Shown piece after piece: positions 1 through 8,534 of a stretch of 64,000 nucleotides of DNA (positions within the stretch are counted from its first letter, which is position 1; every line of letters begins with the position of its first letter). A program made the position numbers and the translations under genes. The DNA comes from Exiguobacterium sibiricum 7-3. GTDB taxonomy: Bacteria; Bacillota; Bacilli; Exiguobacteriales; Exiguobacteriaceae. The stretch spans positions 186,001 to 250,000 of the forward strand of contig NZ_KK211190.1 in assembly GCF_000620865.1 (NCBI RefSeq), read 5' to 3'. Under the pieces are notes generated by a model. It searched no databases. It saw only the letters and a list, made by a program, of their open reading frames with translations, and was not told the DNA's origin.

Positions 1-1
1 C

Positions 2-319
2 ATCCCGACATGTAAGAAATGGGTCGTGATGAACCACGATGGTCAAGAAGTAGGTCAAATGCGTGAGAAATTTTCACTCTTCTCGAAGAAATGTGAGTAC
101 AACGTTTACGAACGCGGTACGTACACGATTTCCTTCGACCTGACAAAAGGAAAATTCTCAGTACGGAGTTCAGCGGGAGAAGTCGTCGCAGAATTGCTGC
201 AAGACGGCGATGAATACCGTCTTGTCAAAGATGCGGATAAACTTTCGATGTACGAGTTACTCTCGGTTCTAAAAAGCCTGACGAATAACGTCAACTATAA
301 ATCACTTACAGCAGTTTAA
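2..319 (+). CDS. Hypothetical protein, probably 5'-truncated by the window edge
   Basis: The reading frame is open from base 2 to the TAA at 317, so the gene may begin before the window. Internal starts are GTG 26 and ATG 29, but neither has a clear ribosome site. The visible 97-105 residues are beta-rich (alternating polar/hydrophobic strands such as EYNVYERGTYTISFD) with no signal peptide or membrane segment. A pattern of 'DG.EVG...EKFSLF' followed by a strand-rich stretch recalls the LURP-one/tubby-like YxjI fold, but this is only an impression. A strong terminator follows directly, so this is the last gene of its transcription unit. Function not assigned. Confidence 0.6.
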   Translation: MPTCKKWVVMNHDGQEVGQMREKFSLFSKKCEYNVYERGTYTISFDLTKGKFSVRSSAGEVVAELLQDGDEYRLVKDADKLSMYELLSVLKSLTNNVNYKSLTAV

Positions 320-322
320 AAC

Positions 323-368
323 AAAAAAAGATGTCCGGCCATTATTGATGGCTGGACATCTTTTTTTG
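323..368. terminator. Bidirectional intrinsic terminator
   Basis: An A-run, an 11-bp GC-rich stem (arms about 330-340 and 351-360, loop ATTATTGAT) and a T-run of seven. It lies between convergent genes ending at 319 (+) and 369 (-), so it can serve both. Confidence 0.9.
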
Positions 369-989
369 TTAAGTTTGTAAGACATGCTGGAGACGCTGCT
401 TCGCTTCATGCGTCAGGTGCGATATACGGCGTGCGTAGAGACAGAGCTGGAGAACATGGACGGTTTCAGGGCGATAGGCATTGATGCGCTCTAATGACCG
501 TCTCAAACGTTTTTCTGTTAATTCAATTGGACCGCTTGTTTCCGCATGTTGTGTATACACAAGGTAGAAATCAAGGGGACTGATTAGGTCATCTTCATCG
601 ATGTTCGGATTTTTGAAGACAATCGTCAATAATTCACGTGTTTCTTCCAGTGAAAACAGATGCTTTAAATCATCAAGTAAGTAAATGATGGCAGCCTGGT
701 TAATGGAGTACTTCTTACCACGGTGCGGAACACCGATGATGTCACGAACTTCACGTTTCGTCCAATTTTGAATCGTCGTTGCCGACATATGCTCCCCGAT
801 CAATGCATTGGCAAGGTGGACGATTTCATTAATGGACAAACCATTTTTAGAAGGATCAAACTGTTTGAGGCGGGTCATTACTTTCGGCAAATCGGCTTCC
901 TCTTCTGACCCGAGTGTTCCGATTCCTTTGCCTTCTTTCAAACGAAGCAGGCAACTGGATAACGTTTGTACGGCTTGAGCATCATACAT
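369..989 (-). CDS. DUF1836 family protein (MerR-like HTH)
   Basis: A 206-residue cytoplasmic protein of the DUF1836 type found in Firmicutes. The segment around residues 50-105 (SINEIVHLANALIGEHM...TIQNWTKREVRDIIG) has the spacing of a MerR-like helix-turn-helix: a helix, then a TTIQNWTKR recognition helix, then a YSINQAAIIYLLDDLK helix. No effector domain is recognisable; the C-terminal half is helical. Probable DNA-binding regulator with unknown target. It is transcribed divergently from the polyprenol-kinase-like gene at 1106, with about 116 bp of shared promoter region. Confidence 0.8.
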   Translation of the reverse strand: MYDAQAVQTLSSCLLRLKEGKGIGTLGSEEEADLPKVMTRLKQFDPSKNGLSINEIVHLANALIGEHMSATTIQNWTKREVRDIIGVPHRGKKYSINQAAIIYLLDDLKHLFSLEETRELLTIVFKNPNIDEDDLISPLDFYLVYTQHAETSGPIELTEKRLRRSLERINAYRPETVHVLQLCLYARRISHLTHEAKQRLQHVLQT

Positions 990-1105
990 GCAGAATACTT
1001 CCTCTCTAGAACGTCATTTGACCTTATGTTAACAAATGAAGGTTCGAAAGAGCAAACGCCAATCGAACGAAGTACAATGAAACTATCAGAAAAAGGGGGA
1101 TTCGT

Positions 1106-1753
1106 ATGGAGTGGATTGCGGCAATCGGAACAATCGTCATCGTTGGAATCGTCTTAGCCCTTCTCGAATGGACGGGAAAGAAATTGCAGGTGCAACCCGA
1201 GACGATACGGAAGTGGATTCATATCGCGGTCGGGCACTGGGTATTCTTAGCACTCGCTTGGATGGAGCATTGGTATGTCGCCATCACACCGCTACTATTT
1301 TTTACACTGGTCAATTTGATCACTTTAAAGCGAGGAACCGGGCGAATGAATCAGGTGGAACGGGTTTCGTATGGAACGGTGTATTATCCGATCGCCTTGG
1401 CCCTGCTGGTTCTGTTCTTTTTCGAACAGGAACCGATGGCGCTTGTCGCAGGAAGCATGGTCCTTGCCTGGGGAGACGGATTAGCGGCCCTCGTCGGAAA
1501 ACGCTTTGGGAAAACATTCTACACCCGTGGAAAAATCCGTCGTTCATTCGAAGGCAGCATCGCGATGTTTTTAGCATCTTTTCTCGTATTGACAGTGACA
1601 TTTCTATTTTATGAAGAACCGGCCTGGCTTGCCGTCAGTTACGGTTTTTTACTGGCCAACATTGCGGCCTTGATTGAAGCGGTCTCTTACCGGGATACCG
1701 ATAATCTGTTGATTCCGCTGACAATCGGAGCCCTTGTCGCATTCGCCCTTTAA
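1106..1753 (+). CDS. Phytol/dolichol/polyprenol kinase-like integral membrane protein
   Basis: A 215-residue membrane protein with about six or seven hydrophobic segments. It resembles the DGK1/SEC59/VTE5 group of CTP-dependent lipid kinases: a KWIHIAVGH motif near residue 36, then GDGLAALVGKRFGK and RRSFEGSIAMF near residues 123-155, the usual nucleotide/lipid phosphate-binding signature. It probably phosphorylates a prenol or lipid alcohol in the membrane. A GGGGGA ribosome site lies just ahead of ATG 1106. The gene ends 1 bp from the convergent TPR gene with no terminator between them, so the two transcripts probably overlap. Confidence 0.75.
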   Translation: MEWIAAIGTIVIVGIVLALLEWTGKKLQVQPETIRKWIHIAVGHWVFLALAWMEHWYVAITPLLFFTLVNLITLKRGTGRMNQVERVSYGTVYYPIALALLVLFFFEQEPMALVAGSMVLAWGDGLAALVGKRFGKTFYTRGKIRRSFEGSIAMFLASFLVLTVTFLFYEEPAWLAVSYGFLLANIAALIEAVSYRDTDNLLIPLTIGALVAFAL

Positions 1754-1754
1754 A

Positions 1755-2618
1755 TTACGGACGGTGAAACAGACGACGCATGAAGTACCGGGACCGGATT
1801 GTCAGGTAGAGCGGAATGGACCGGATTCCAGCATGCCGATACGTCAAGTCACGGCAGATTGTATCAAAAACGGTCCGATACATCCGGTCTTTCGTCTGAT
1901 CGTAGACGGCCGCCCACATGCTGTGTTCGACCATCAGGGAAAGCATGGAATCGAGCCGGAAGACGGTTGCTTCATCCGGTTCGCCGTCCAGTGCCTGATG
2001 GAACAACTCATAACGCATTTCCGCATTGTTGGCGGCAATCGCATGGAACACCATATCGTGGTGGTGTTCCGGAATCTCGAACAGCAATGAGTAAAGAGAC
2101 TCCAGCACATGTTCATCATGCCCCGGCATCGACTGCATCATATCGATTGTCATCAAGGTCCCTTCTCCACCGGGACCGATTTTTTTCAGATACTTGAGTG
2201 CATGTGACGCGGCCTCGCCGAAAAATTCCCGCTCGTGATAATGAACGGCTAAATGACGGTGCACACTCGGCTCATCCGGAAAAAGCGACAACGCATCCAG
2301 GAAATGCCGTTCGGCCTCATGTTGAAAATTTTCGACTTCACTCATCAAGCCAAGCAGGAGATGAGCCCGGACATGATCGCCGGTTTCGGCACGTGCCTGT
2401 TCGAGTTGCCGGCGTGCGGCTGAAAAGTTTTGTTCGTGAAAGAAGGCATAGGCTTTGGCAATCCCGGGAAGAGGGTGCCCGGGGTCCAACTGGTGCAGGC
2501 GTTCAATTTTTTGCTGAAACAGCTTAGGTTCGAATTCGGACGTCAAATGAGACAACAGATCGAGTTCTGCGAAGGGAATCGTAATCTCATTTGATTGGGC
2601 ATGTAACGTATGGATCAT
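1755..2618 (-). CDS. Tetratricopeptide-repeat protein
   Basis: A 287-residue soluble protein. Residues about 40-145 read as three TPR-like helix pairs (LPGIAKAYAFFHEQNFSAARRQLEQA, VRAHLLLGLMSEVENFQHEAERHFLDAL, PSVHRHLAVHYHEREFFGEAASHAL) with the A/G/L/A/P spacing of the repeat. The C-terminal half is helical without a recognised domain. TPRs usually mediate protein-protein contact; the partner is unknown. An AAGGTGG ribosome site precedes ATG 2618. It starts about 50 bp past the ald terminator, so it is probably a separate transcription unit. Confidence 0.75.
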   Translation of the reverse strand: MIHTLHAQSNEITIPFAELDLLSHLTSEFEPKLFQQKIERLHQLDPGHPLPGIAKAYAFFHEQNFSAARRQLEQARAETGDHVRAHLLLGLMSEVENFQHEAERHFLDALSLFPDEPSVHRHLAVHYHEREFFGEAASHALKYLKKIGPGGEGTLMTIDMMQSMPGHDEHVLESLYSLLFEIPEHHHDMVFHAIAANNAEMRYELFHQALDGEPDEATVFRLDSMLSLMVEHSMWAAVYDQTKDRMYRTVFDTICRDLTYRHAGIRSIPLYLTIRSRYFMRRLFHRP

Positions 2619-2668
2619 GTGAAAACCACCTTATGTCGTGTTATATCTTCATGATAATTGAAAGAGAA

Positions 2669-2716
2669 GACAAGAAACAGCCCGTTGCTAAGGCAACGGG
2701 CTGTTTCTTGTCTTTA
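2669..2716 (-). terminator. Intrinsic terminator of ald
   Basis: Perfect long inverted repeat: GACAAGAAACAGCCCGTTGC with its complement, loop TAAG. Its AAGAAA/TTTCTT flanks give a U-rich tail on the minus strand. It sits 10 bp beyond the ald stop. Confidence 0.85.
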
Positions 2717-2726
2717 TCGGATAGGC

Positions 2727-3851
2727 TTAAGCGTGTAGATGAAGCACATCTTCCACCGATTTGTACGTGTATCCAAGATCGCGTGCAACTGCTTCATACG
2801 TGACGAATCCTTGTGCAACGTTCAGACCTTTTTCAAGAGCGGCGTTTTCGGCAAGTGCGCGGTGCGTGCCTTTGTTCGCAAGCTCTAATACATAAGGAAG
2901 TGTCGCATTCGTCAAAGCGAGTGTCGATGTGCGTGGAACCGCACCCGGCATGTTGGCGACAGCGTAGTGAACGACACCGAACTTCTCGTATGTCGGATCA
3001 TCGTGTGTCGAAATACGATCGACTGTTTCGAAGATTCCACCTTGGTCAATTGCCACGTCAACGATGACAGAACCGGGTTTCATCCGCTCGACCATTTCAG
3101 CCGTGACAAGTTTCGGAGCTTTTGCTCCAGGAATCAAGACAGCACCGACAACCAGATCACTTTCAGCGACAGCTTCAGCGATTGTATACGGGTTTGAAAT
3201 CAATGTGTTGATTGAATTCCCGAAAATATCGTCGAGTTGACGGAGACGCTCCGGACTGACGTCGATGATTGTGACATCTGCACCGAGACCAACCGCAAGT
3301 TTCGCTGCGTTTGTTCCGACGACACCACCGCCGATGACCGTTACTTTACCGCGACGAACACCAGGAACACCTGCGAGCAGGATTCCCATACCGCCGTGTG
3401 GTTTTTCGAGGAATTGCGCTCCGATTTGTGACGCCATCCGACCGGCGACTTCGCTCATCGGTGTTAAGAGTGGTAATGTCCGGTTTTTTTCGACCGTTTC
3501 GTATGCGATGGCTGTAATTTTTGAATCGACGAGTGCGCGTGTCAACTCAGGTTCTGCAGCCAGATGAAGGTATGTGAACAATGTGAGTTCCGGACGGAAG
3601 TATTGATATTCCGAAGCAACCGGTTCCTTAACTTTCAATGCCAACTCGGCAGTAGCCCAAACTTCAGCCGCTGTCTCGATGATTTGTGCCCCTGCTTGCG
3701 TGTATTCTTCGTTTGTAAAGCCGCTCCCCATACCAGCAGTTGTTTCGACGATGACCGTATGTCCTTGACCCGTTAAAGCCGCTACCCCAGCAGGCGTTAA
3801 CGCGACACGATTTTCATTGTTTTTAATTTCCTTTAATACTCCGATGATCAT
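2727..3851 (-). CDS. ald: Alanine dehydrogenase
   Basis: NAD-dependent L-alanine dehydrogenase (L-alanine + NAD+ to pyruvate + ammonium + NADH), cytoplasmic, for alanine catabolism. The 374-residue length is normal. The N-terminus has the family hallmark [17 protein letters not shown]. Catalytic Lys75 (LKVKEP) and His96 (YLHLAAEP) are in place, and the [13 protein letters not shown] segment near residue 175 is the NAD-binding loop. The next gene upstream on the same strand is a PucR-type regulator, the arrangement seen for AdeR/ald in Bacillus. An AAAGGGG ribosome site precedes ATG 3851. Catabolite control is suggested by a cre-like sequence in its promoter region. Confidence 0.97.
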   Translation of the reverse strand: MIIGVLKEIKNNENRVALTPAGVAALTGQGHTVIVETTAGMGSGFTNEEYTQAGAQIIETAAEVWATAELALKVKEPVASEYQYFRPELTLFTYLHLAAEPELTRALVDSKITAIAYETVEKNRTLPLLTPMSEVAGRMASQIGAQFLEKPHGGMGILLAGVPGVRRGKVTVIGGGVVGTNAAKLAVGLGADVTIIDVSPERLRQLDDIFGNSINTLISNPYTIAEAVAESDLVVGAVLIPGAKAPKLVTAEMVERMKPGSVIVDVAIDQGGIFETVDRISTHDDPTYEKFGVVHYAVANMPGAVPRTSTLALTNATLPYVLELANKGTHRALAENAALEKGLNVAQGFVTYEAVARDLGYTYKSVEDVLHLHA

Positions 3852-3901
3852 AAATGCGATCCCCTTTCGCGAATAAACAAACAGTGTGTCACTTCTCCTT
3901 C

Positions 3902-3928
3902 AGTATACGAGAAATGAAAGCGTTCTAC
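3902..3928 (-). promoter_or_regulatory. ald promoter with overlapping cre-like site
   Basis: Read on the minus strand, TATACT (3907-3902) is a good -10 box, but no good -35 lies 16-18 bp upstream, as expected for an activator-dependent promoter. The plus strand at 3914-3928 reads ATGAAAGCGTTCTAC, one mismatch to the Bacillus cre consensus WTGAAARCGYTTWNN. It overlaps the -35 region, where CcpA would block transcription. Motif seen; regulation inferred. Confidence 0.55.
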
Positions 3929-3958
3929 TTTATCGGCGATTTCAAAAATACAAGCAAT

Positions 3959-3980
3959 CCTTTGTGAAAAATCACAAAGG
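3959..3980. repeat. Perfect 9-bp inverted repeat between regulator and ald
   Basis: CCTTTGTGA-AAAA-TCACAAAGG, covering the last three codons and stop of the PucR gene and about 110 bp upstream of ald. It could be a weak stop signal for the regulator mRNA (no good U-run follows) or the operator bound by the regulator for ald activation. Confidence 0.5.
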
Positions 3981-5189
3981 ATAACGGTCCGCTTTTAAGT
4001 ACAGATAAAGAAGGGCGCGTTCCGGAAGCGATTCCATCCGGATACCGGCTTCTTCCTCGATTCTTCGCATCCGATACAAAATCGTATTCGGGTGCACATG
4101 CAGGTGGGAAGCGACTTGTTTGACGTTTCCATCATAATGAAGGAACCACTCCAACGTCTCACATAACGAAGCAGCATGTTTCCCGTCATAGGCGCGTAAT
4201 CGCTCGATCTCTTCTAAACGAACGGTCCTTCTACGAAGACGTTCGGAAAAAATCGGTAACAGTTGGAACAAACCAAGCCGCTCATATCGTGTGACGGTAT
4301 TTAATTCAAACGGAAAAGCATCTTTTAACCGGAGAACGATGCCGGTTTCTTCATACCGTTCCGGAATCGACTGGACGCCGGTAAACACTTCACTGCTGGC
4401 AGAGATGAAGTTTGTATAGTTAAACCGTTCCGCGAGCATCTGCCGGAACGACTGGATGAAGGCATCAAATTGTAAGCGTTCATGTTGGGCATCTTGATCG
4501 TTTGTGCTGATCCACAAAATAAAATCAGTCTCATCGTACGCGTACAAAAGCGGTCGGACGGTTTGCTGGATAGTCAGCAAATAACGTAACCGATCAGCAA
4601 GTCGCGGTGTGATGGCTTCTGAAAATCGAATCACCATTAGGCGACTGATTCCGGGTGGAGCAACGTGTAGTTTAGAGAAGGTCTTTAAAATTTCCGACTC
4701 GGGCATATCTTCATGAAGTAATTCAAAAAAGAATTGCTCCGTTTTTTCTTCTTGGCGTTTCTTTTGCATATCGATGGCGAGCAATTGCCGTTGGGCCAGC
4801 AAAGCTCCCTTTTTTAAGTCGGATAACTCCGTTTCTGAAAAAGGCGTACTGCGGGCGATCGACCAAATGTACCCTAAAATTTCTGTATCTTGCTTGATCG
4901 CAATCGCGACACGGTCATTCAAACCGACACCTGTACGGGCTGAAATGATCAACGGTTCATCCTGTGCCGCAAGATTCTGAATGACTTCGTCTTTCCACAG
5001 TTGATCAATGACCGATTCAGGAACGCGTCGCCCGATAATCGTTGCAATCCGGGCCGGGTCCGTATCGGCAGTGTGTGTACTATAAGCAAGCAACCGGTGA
5101 TTCCGGTCCTCGATCGTAATGGGAGCACTCAGTGCGACACCAATCGCTTCCGCTAAATCCTCAAGGGAATGATACGTCGCTTCCAACAT
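3972..5189 (-). CDS. PucR-family transcriptional regulator, probable ald activator (AdeR-like)
   Basis: A 405-residue regulator. The N-terminal part (YHSLEDLAEAIGVALSAPITIEDRNHRLLAYS) is a GAF-like sensor region. The C-terminus has the PucR-type HTH_30 domain (NVKQVASHLHVHPNTILYRMRRIEE). I place the start at ATG 5189 (MLEATYHSL) because an AGAAGG ribosome site lies about nine bases ahead; the frame is open further to 5261 with no ribosome site. It sits directly upstream of ald on the same strand, as AdeR does in Bacillus subtilis, where it activates ald. Alanine sensing is inferred. Confidence 0.85.
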   Translation of the reverse strand: MLEATYHSLEDLAEAIGVALSAPITIEDRNHRLLAYSTHTADTDPARIATIIGRRVPESVIDQLWKDEVIQNLAAQDEPLIISARTGVGLNDRVAIAIKQDTEILGYIWSIARSTPFSETELSDLKKGALLAQRQLLAIDMQKKRQEEKTEQFFFELLHEDMPESEILKTFSKLHVAPPGISRLMVIRFSEAITPRLADRLRYLLTIQQTVRPLLYAYDETDFILWISTNDQDAQHERLQFDAFIQSFRQMLAERFNYTNFISASSEVFTGVQSIPERYEETGIVLRLKDAFPFELNTVTRYERLGLFQLLPIFSERLRRRTVRLEEIERLRAYDGKHAASLCETLEWFLHYDGNVKQVASHLHVHPNTILYRMRRIEEEAGIRMESLPERALLYLYLKADRYPL

Positions 5190-5334
5190 AAAAATCAGAC
5201 CTTCTTTCTCTTTTAAAAATACTGTTGAAGTAAGTATATCTTTGGTTGTGTATAAGAACAAAGAGTTTTCCGGTAAGTTGTAAAATTTAACAAATTATAA
5301 AGAGTAGATGAATATGAAAACCAGGCACAAAAAA

Positions 5335-5380
5335 GACCTCCCGACCGTTATCCGGATCTGCCGGGGAACGGTCGGGAGGC
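5335..5380 (-). terminator. Intrinsic terminator of the TauE/SafE gene
   Basis: A 13-bp stem CCTCCCGACCGTT / AACGGTCGGGAGG, followed on the minus strand by TCTTTTTTG. It lies 17 bp past the stop of the exporter gene. Confidence 0.9.
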
Positions 5381-5396
5381 GAAATTATAGGGAAAA

Positions 5397-6251
5397 TCAG
5401 CGTCGGACAGAGCGTTTACGACTGTAGACGACGAGTGTCAGTAAGAAAACAAGACTGAGGGCAATCAAGACAATCAGTGAAGCCGTATTGAAATGAAGGA
5501 CTTCAAGAAGGACGCTTGTTGCAACGGTCAGATAAAAAATACCAAGATATTTTTTGACGAAAGGACTGTCAAAATGAGCCAACTGTTTCGCACCGATTGG
5601 AGCACCAAGTAATGCTCCGATTATTAGCATGACCCCGACGAGGAGATCGACATCTGTACTTGCGACCGTATAGTTGACGAGGCCGGACAAGACGATCAGT
5701 AGGGCCGAAGCAATACTCGTTCCGACTGCCCGTTTCAATTCATATCCGGCGATACCGACGAGTAGTGGTGTAATGATGAAACCACCGCTGACACCAAGCA
5801 ACGACGAGATGAATCCTGCGAACAGCCCAATGAAACCAAGTGCCAGATACCGGTTTTTCCAACCGGTTTGTGCACCTGACGAGGACTTTGGACGTAAAAA
5901 CTTATTGGCAAAGTATAATAATAAACCGATATACACAACCGAGATGACGAGATGGGCGCCGTTCACTTCCTCTAACCGGAGAACGATTGGGGTCGCGATG
6001 GTAGAGCCGATGATGCCGACTAAACCGACGACCAGGCTGTCACGCCAGACCACATTTTTCAGGCGGAGGTGCGAGAGGGTACCGGATACGGTCGATCCAA
6101 GGGTTAACATTAAACTGGTCGCGATGGCGACACTCGGTGCAAAACCAAGAATCAACAACAACGGGGTCAAAATGATTCCGCCGCCGATTCCAAAGAAACC
6201 AGAGATGATGCCAATGAAAAAGCCGAGCGGTAAAAAATAATAAAAGTCCAT
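5397..6251 (-). CDS. TauE/SafE family sulfite/organosulfur exporter-like membrane protein
   Basis: A 284-residue protein with about eight membrane segments. It shows the TauE/SafE pattern of two glycine-rich halves: FFIGIISGFFGIGGGIILTPLLL at the start and GFISSLLGVSGGFIITPLLV in the second half. The family exports sulfite, taurine-derived or other small anions; the substrate here is unknown. I choose ATG 6251 (MDFYYFLPLGF): AAAGGA lies nine bases upstream of it, whereas upstream GTG 6269 and ATG 6260 would overlap that ribosome site. Monocistronic, between two terminators. Confidence 0.85.
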   Translation of the reverse strand: MDFYYFLPLGFFIGIISGFFGIGGGIILTPLLLILGFAPSVAIATSLMLTLGSTVSGTLSHLRLKNVVWRDSLVVGLVGIIGSTIATPIVLRLEEVNGAHLVISVVYIGLLLYFANKFLRPKSSSGAQTGWKNRYLALGFIGLFAGFISSLLGVSGGFIITPLLVGIAGYELKRAVGTSIASALLIVLSGLVNYTVASTDVDLLVGVMLIIGALLGAPIGAKQLAHFDSPFVKKYLGIFYLTVATSVLLEVLHFNTASLIVLIALSLVFLLTLVVYSRKRSVRR

Positions 6252-6315
6252 TTGAGACATTCCTTTCACGTTATATCATACGGTTAGTATGGCAATTCAT
6301 TCATAAAATGTAAAA

Positions 6316-6350
6316 GGGAACGGCTCCTTCAAGGGGGTTGAAGGAGCCGC
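6316..6350 (-). terminator. Terminator of the acetate symporter operon
   Basis: A 12-bp stem CGGCTCCTTCAA / TTGAAGGAGCCG with loop GGGGG, then TTCCCTTTT on the minus strand. Just downstream of the symporter stop. Confidence 0.8.
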
Positions 6351-6358
6351 TAAGGGGA

Positions 6359-7915
6359 TTATTCTTTTGATGCAGCAACTTCAGTTGCTGCATCAATACC
6401 GGTATTGGCTTTGACAAGAATACGTTCGAAGTTACCGGCTACTTCGTCCGATTTCGTAACAAGTGTTCCGATGATCGCACCTAGAAAACCAAGTGGAATC
6501 GAAACAATTCCCGGATTCGACAGTGGGAATAATGCTTCCCCGACGAATAAGGCTGAACCGTCAACTGCCCAGATATTAGGACTGAGCGCGACGAGAAGCA
6601 GTGAAGAGAAAAGACCGACGACCATACCTGTGACAGCTCCGCCAGTATTGAAACGGCGCCAGAAAATCGTCAGCAAAATGACGGGCAAATTGGCACTGGC
6701 TGCCACTGCAAAGGCCAGTGAAACGAGGAATGCGACGTTCATCGATTGAGCGAATAACGCGAGTACCATCGAAACAAGTGCGACGGCAATGGAGGCGAGA
6801 CGGGCAGCCGTCATTTGTTCTTTTTCCGTCGCTTGCCCTTTACGCAGAATATGACTGTAAAAATCATGGGCAAAGGCGGAAGCAGCCGATAAAACGAGTC
6901 CGGCAACGACGGCAAGGATGGTCGCAAAAGCGACAGCCGCAACGAAGGCGAACAGTAAATCTCCGCCAAGCGCCTGTGCGAGAAGAGGTGCGGCCATGTT
7001 TCCAGCAGCATTCGCAGCGATGATGTCATCTGCTCCAACGAAGGCAGCGGCTCCAAATCCAAGGAAAATCGTTAAGATATAAAAGGCGCCGATGATCCAT
7101 GTCGCATAAACAACTGATTGCCGGGCAGTCGGTGCATCTTTTACCGTAAAGAAGCGGATTAAAATGTGCGGCAATCCGGCTGTCCCGAGAACAAGTGCCA
7201 AGTTTAAGGAAATCGTATCGAGCGGTAACTTAAACTTGTTTCCGGGATTCAAGAAGGCGTCACCGAGCGGTGTTGCTTGTTTTACTTCCGAGAACATCTT
7301 CATGATTGAGAAATCGAATTTGGCAAATACCATGAAGGAAATAACGGCTGTACCGGCCATCAATAGAATCGCTTTGATGATTTGTACCCATGAGGTGGCC
7401 GTCATACCGCCAAAAACAACATATACAGTCATCAAAATACCGACGATGATGACGCTTGTCGTATACGGAATCCCGAGTAGCAACTCAATCAAAGCACCGG
7501 CTCCAACCAGTTGCGCAATCATGTAGAAAATCGAGATGACGATTGAGTTCATTGCGGCAACACCACGAACTTTCGAAGCATTGAAACGAGCAGCAATCAT
7601 ATCTGCCATCGTGTATTTCCCTAAGTTGCGTAATGGTTCGGCGACGAGGTAAAGAACGACGAGGTAGGCAACGAGAAAACCAATGGAATAAAAGAATCCG
7701 TCAAATCCAGCCAGGGCGATCATACCGGCGATTCCGAGGAAGGAAGCAGCAGACATGTAGTCACCGGCAATGGCGATTCCGTTTTGAGCGCCGGTCAAAC
7801 CACCGTCCGCAGTATAAAAATCATTCGCCGTCTTTGTTTTACGGGCAGCGAAATATGTAATGACGAGTGTTAACCCGACAATCGCAGCGAATAGGGCGAC
7901 AGCGGTATAGTTCAT
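6359..7915 (-). CDS. actP: Cation/acetate symporter, sodium:solute symporter family (ActP/YwcA-like)
   Basis: A 518-residue member of the SSS family with about 13 membrane segments. The N-terminal block YFAARKTKTANDFYTADGGLTGAQNGIAIAGDYMSAASFLG is characteristic of ActP-type acetate permeases. It probably imports acetate (or another short carboxylate) with Na+ or H+. Its start overlaps the stop of the DUF485 gene by 4 bp (ATGA), the classic yjcH-actP pairing. A good cre site upstream of the operon fits carbon catabolite control. Exact substrate inferred. Confidence 0.88.
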   Translation of the reverse strand: MNYTAVALFAAIVGLTLVITYFAARKTKTANDFYTADGGLTGAQNGIAIAGDYMSAASFLGIAGMIALAGFDGFFYSIGFLVAYLVVLYLVAEPLRNLGKYTMADMIAARFNASKVRGVAAMNSIVISIFYMIAQLVGAGALIELLLGIPYTTSVIIVGILMTVYVVFGGMTATSWVQIIKAILLMAGTAVISFMVFAKFDFSIMKMFSEVKQATPLGDAFLNPGNKFKLPLDTISLNLALVLGTAGLPHILIRFFTVKDAPTARQSVVYATWIIGAFYILTIFLGFGAAAFVGADDIIAANAAGNMAAPLLAQALGGDLLFAFVAAVAFATILAVVAGLVLSAASAFAHDFYSHILRKGQATEKEQMTAARLASIAVALVSMVLALFAQSMNVAFLVSLAFAVAASANLPVILLTIFWRRFNTGGAVTGMVVGLFSSLLLVALSPNIWAVDGSALFVGEALFPLSNPGIVSIPLGFLGAIIGTLVTKSDEVAGNFERILVKANTGIDAATEVAASKE

Positions 7916-8238
7916 CTGGATTCCTCCTTGATCTGTTCGACCAGTCGATCAAACGAACGTGCCTTTTTGTTGTAAAGCGTACAAAACGTCCACGTCATGA
8001 TGAACTGCAGGAAAGCAAATAACCAAGCCCCTGTGATATCACCAAGCAATGGCCGATTCAAGAAGGTGAAGTAGCTTGTCATGACGGGAAGCGTAAAATA
8101 AAAAATGAGACAAAATACAATCGCCGGTAAGATGAATGTATTCTTCTCGCGCATCAATTGTTTAAACGATGCACTTTCGACGATTGCTTCAGCAGAGCGT
8201 GTTGTTTCCGTCTTCGCTGTTTCAGATACCTGGTGCAT
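7912..8238 (-). CDS. DUF485 membrane protein (YjcH/YwcB-like), partner of the acetate symporter
   Basis: A 108-residue protein with two membrane segments in the middle (TFILPAIVFCLIFYFTLPVMTSYF and ITGAWLFAFLQFIMTWTFCTLYN), the DUF485 layout. An FKQLMREKNTFILP lead-in and a charged C-terminus flank them. Genes of this family nearly always precede actP-type symporters, and here the two overlap. An AGGAGG ribosome site lies just ahead of ATG 8238. Role probably accessory to acetate uptake; mechanism unknown. Confidence 0.88.
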   Translation of the reverse strand: MHQVSETAKTETTRSAEAIVESASFKQLMREKNTFILPAIVFCLIFYFTLPVMTSYFTFLNRPLLGDITGAWLFAFLQFIMTWTFCTLYNKKARSFDRLVEQIKEESR

Positions 8239-8255
8239 GAGACGCCTCCTTTGGA

Positions 8256-8276
8256 AATGAATTTAAATTCATTATA
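8256..8276 (-). promoter_or_regulatory. -10 box and perfect 18-bp palindrome at the symporter operon start
   Basis: On the minus strand TATAAT (8276-8271) overlaps and runs into the perfect palindrome AATGAATTTAAATTCATT (8256-8273), which would cover the transcription start. No good -35 is visible. Probable operator for an unidentified regulator, or an mRNA 5' end signal. Confidence 0.5.
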
Positions 8277-8357
8277 GAGACACTTACTTTGGAAAATCTA
8301 TCCTAATTTAGAAGGGAGAAACAAAGATGTTATATCAGTATTGGTCTTACCAATTAT

Positions 8358-8372
8358 TTGTAAGCGTTCTCA
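8358..8372. promoter_or_regulatory. cre site (CcpA binding) upstream of the symporter operon
   Basis: TTGTAAGCGTTCTCA matches the consensus WTGNAANCGNWNNCW at every defined position. It lies about 85 bp upstream of the TATAAT of the DUF485-actP operon, a distance more typical of CcpA activation than of roadblock. Confidence 0.65.
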
Positions 8373-8495
8373 ATGTTGAACAAAATGTGAACGTTATTCT
8401 AGAAATATATTAATGTAGAAAAATGATTCAAAAGTCCTGCCTGGAAATATAAGCGGAAACGGCATAACGAAACGCTAAATCGGGACAATTAAAAC

Positions 8496-8527
8496 GACAC
8501 ACCCTGATAAAGAGTGTGCCGATGATT
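8496..8527 (-). terminator. Terminator of the VTT-domain gene
   Basis: Minus strand: CACACTC / GGGTGTG stem with one G-U pair, then TCGTTTTAATT. It lies just after the stop at 8535. Moderate strength. Confidence 0.55.
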
Positions 8528-8534
8528 GATCAAA

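Noticed and set aside
1111-1614. 167-residue ORF overlapping the polyprenol kinase gene
   Set aside because: Frame-shifted shadow rich in Arg and His; the membrane protein in the other frame has a family match and ribosome site.
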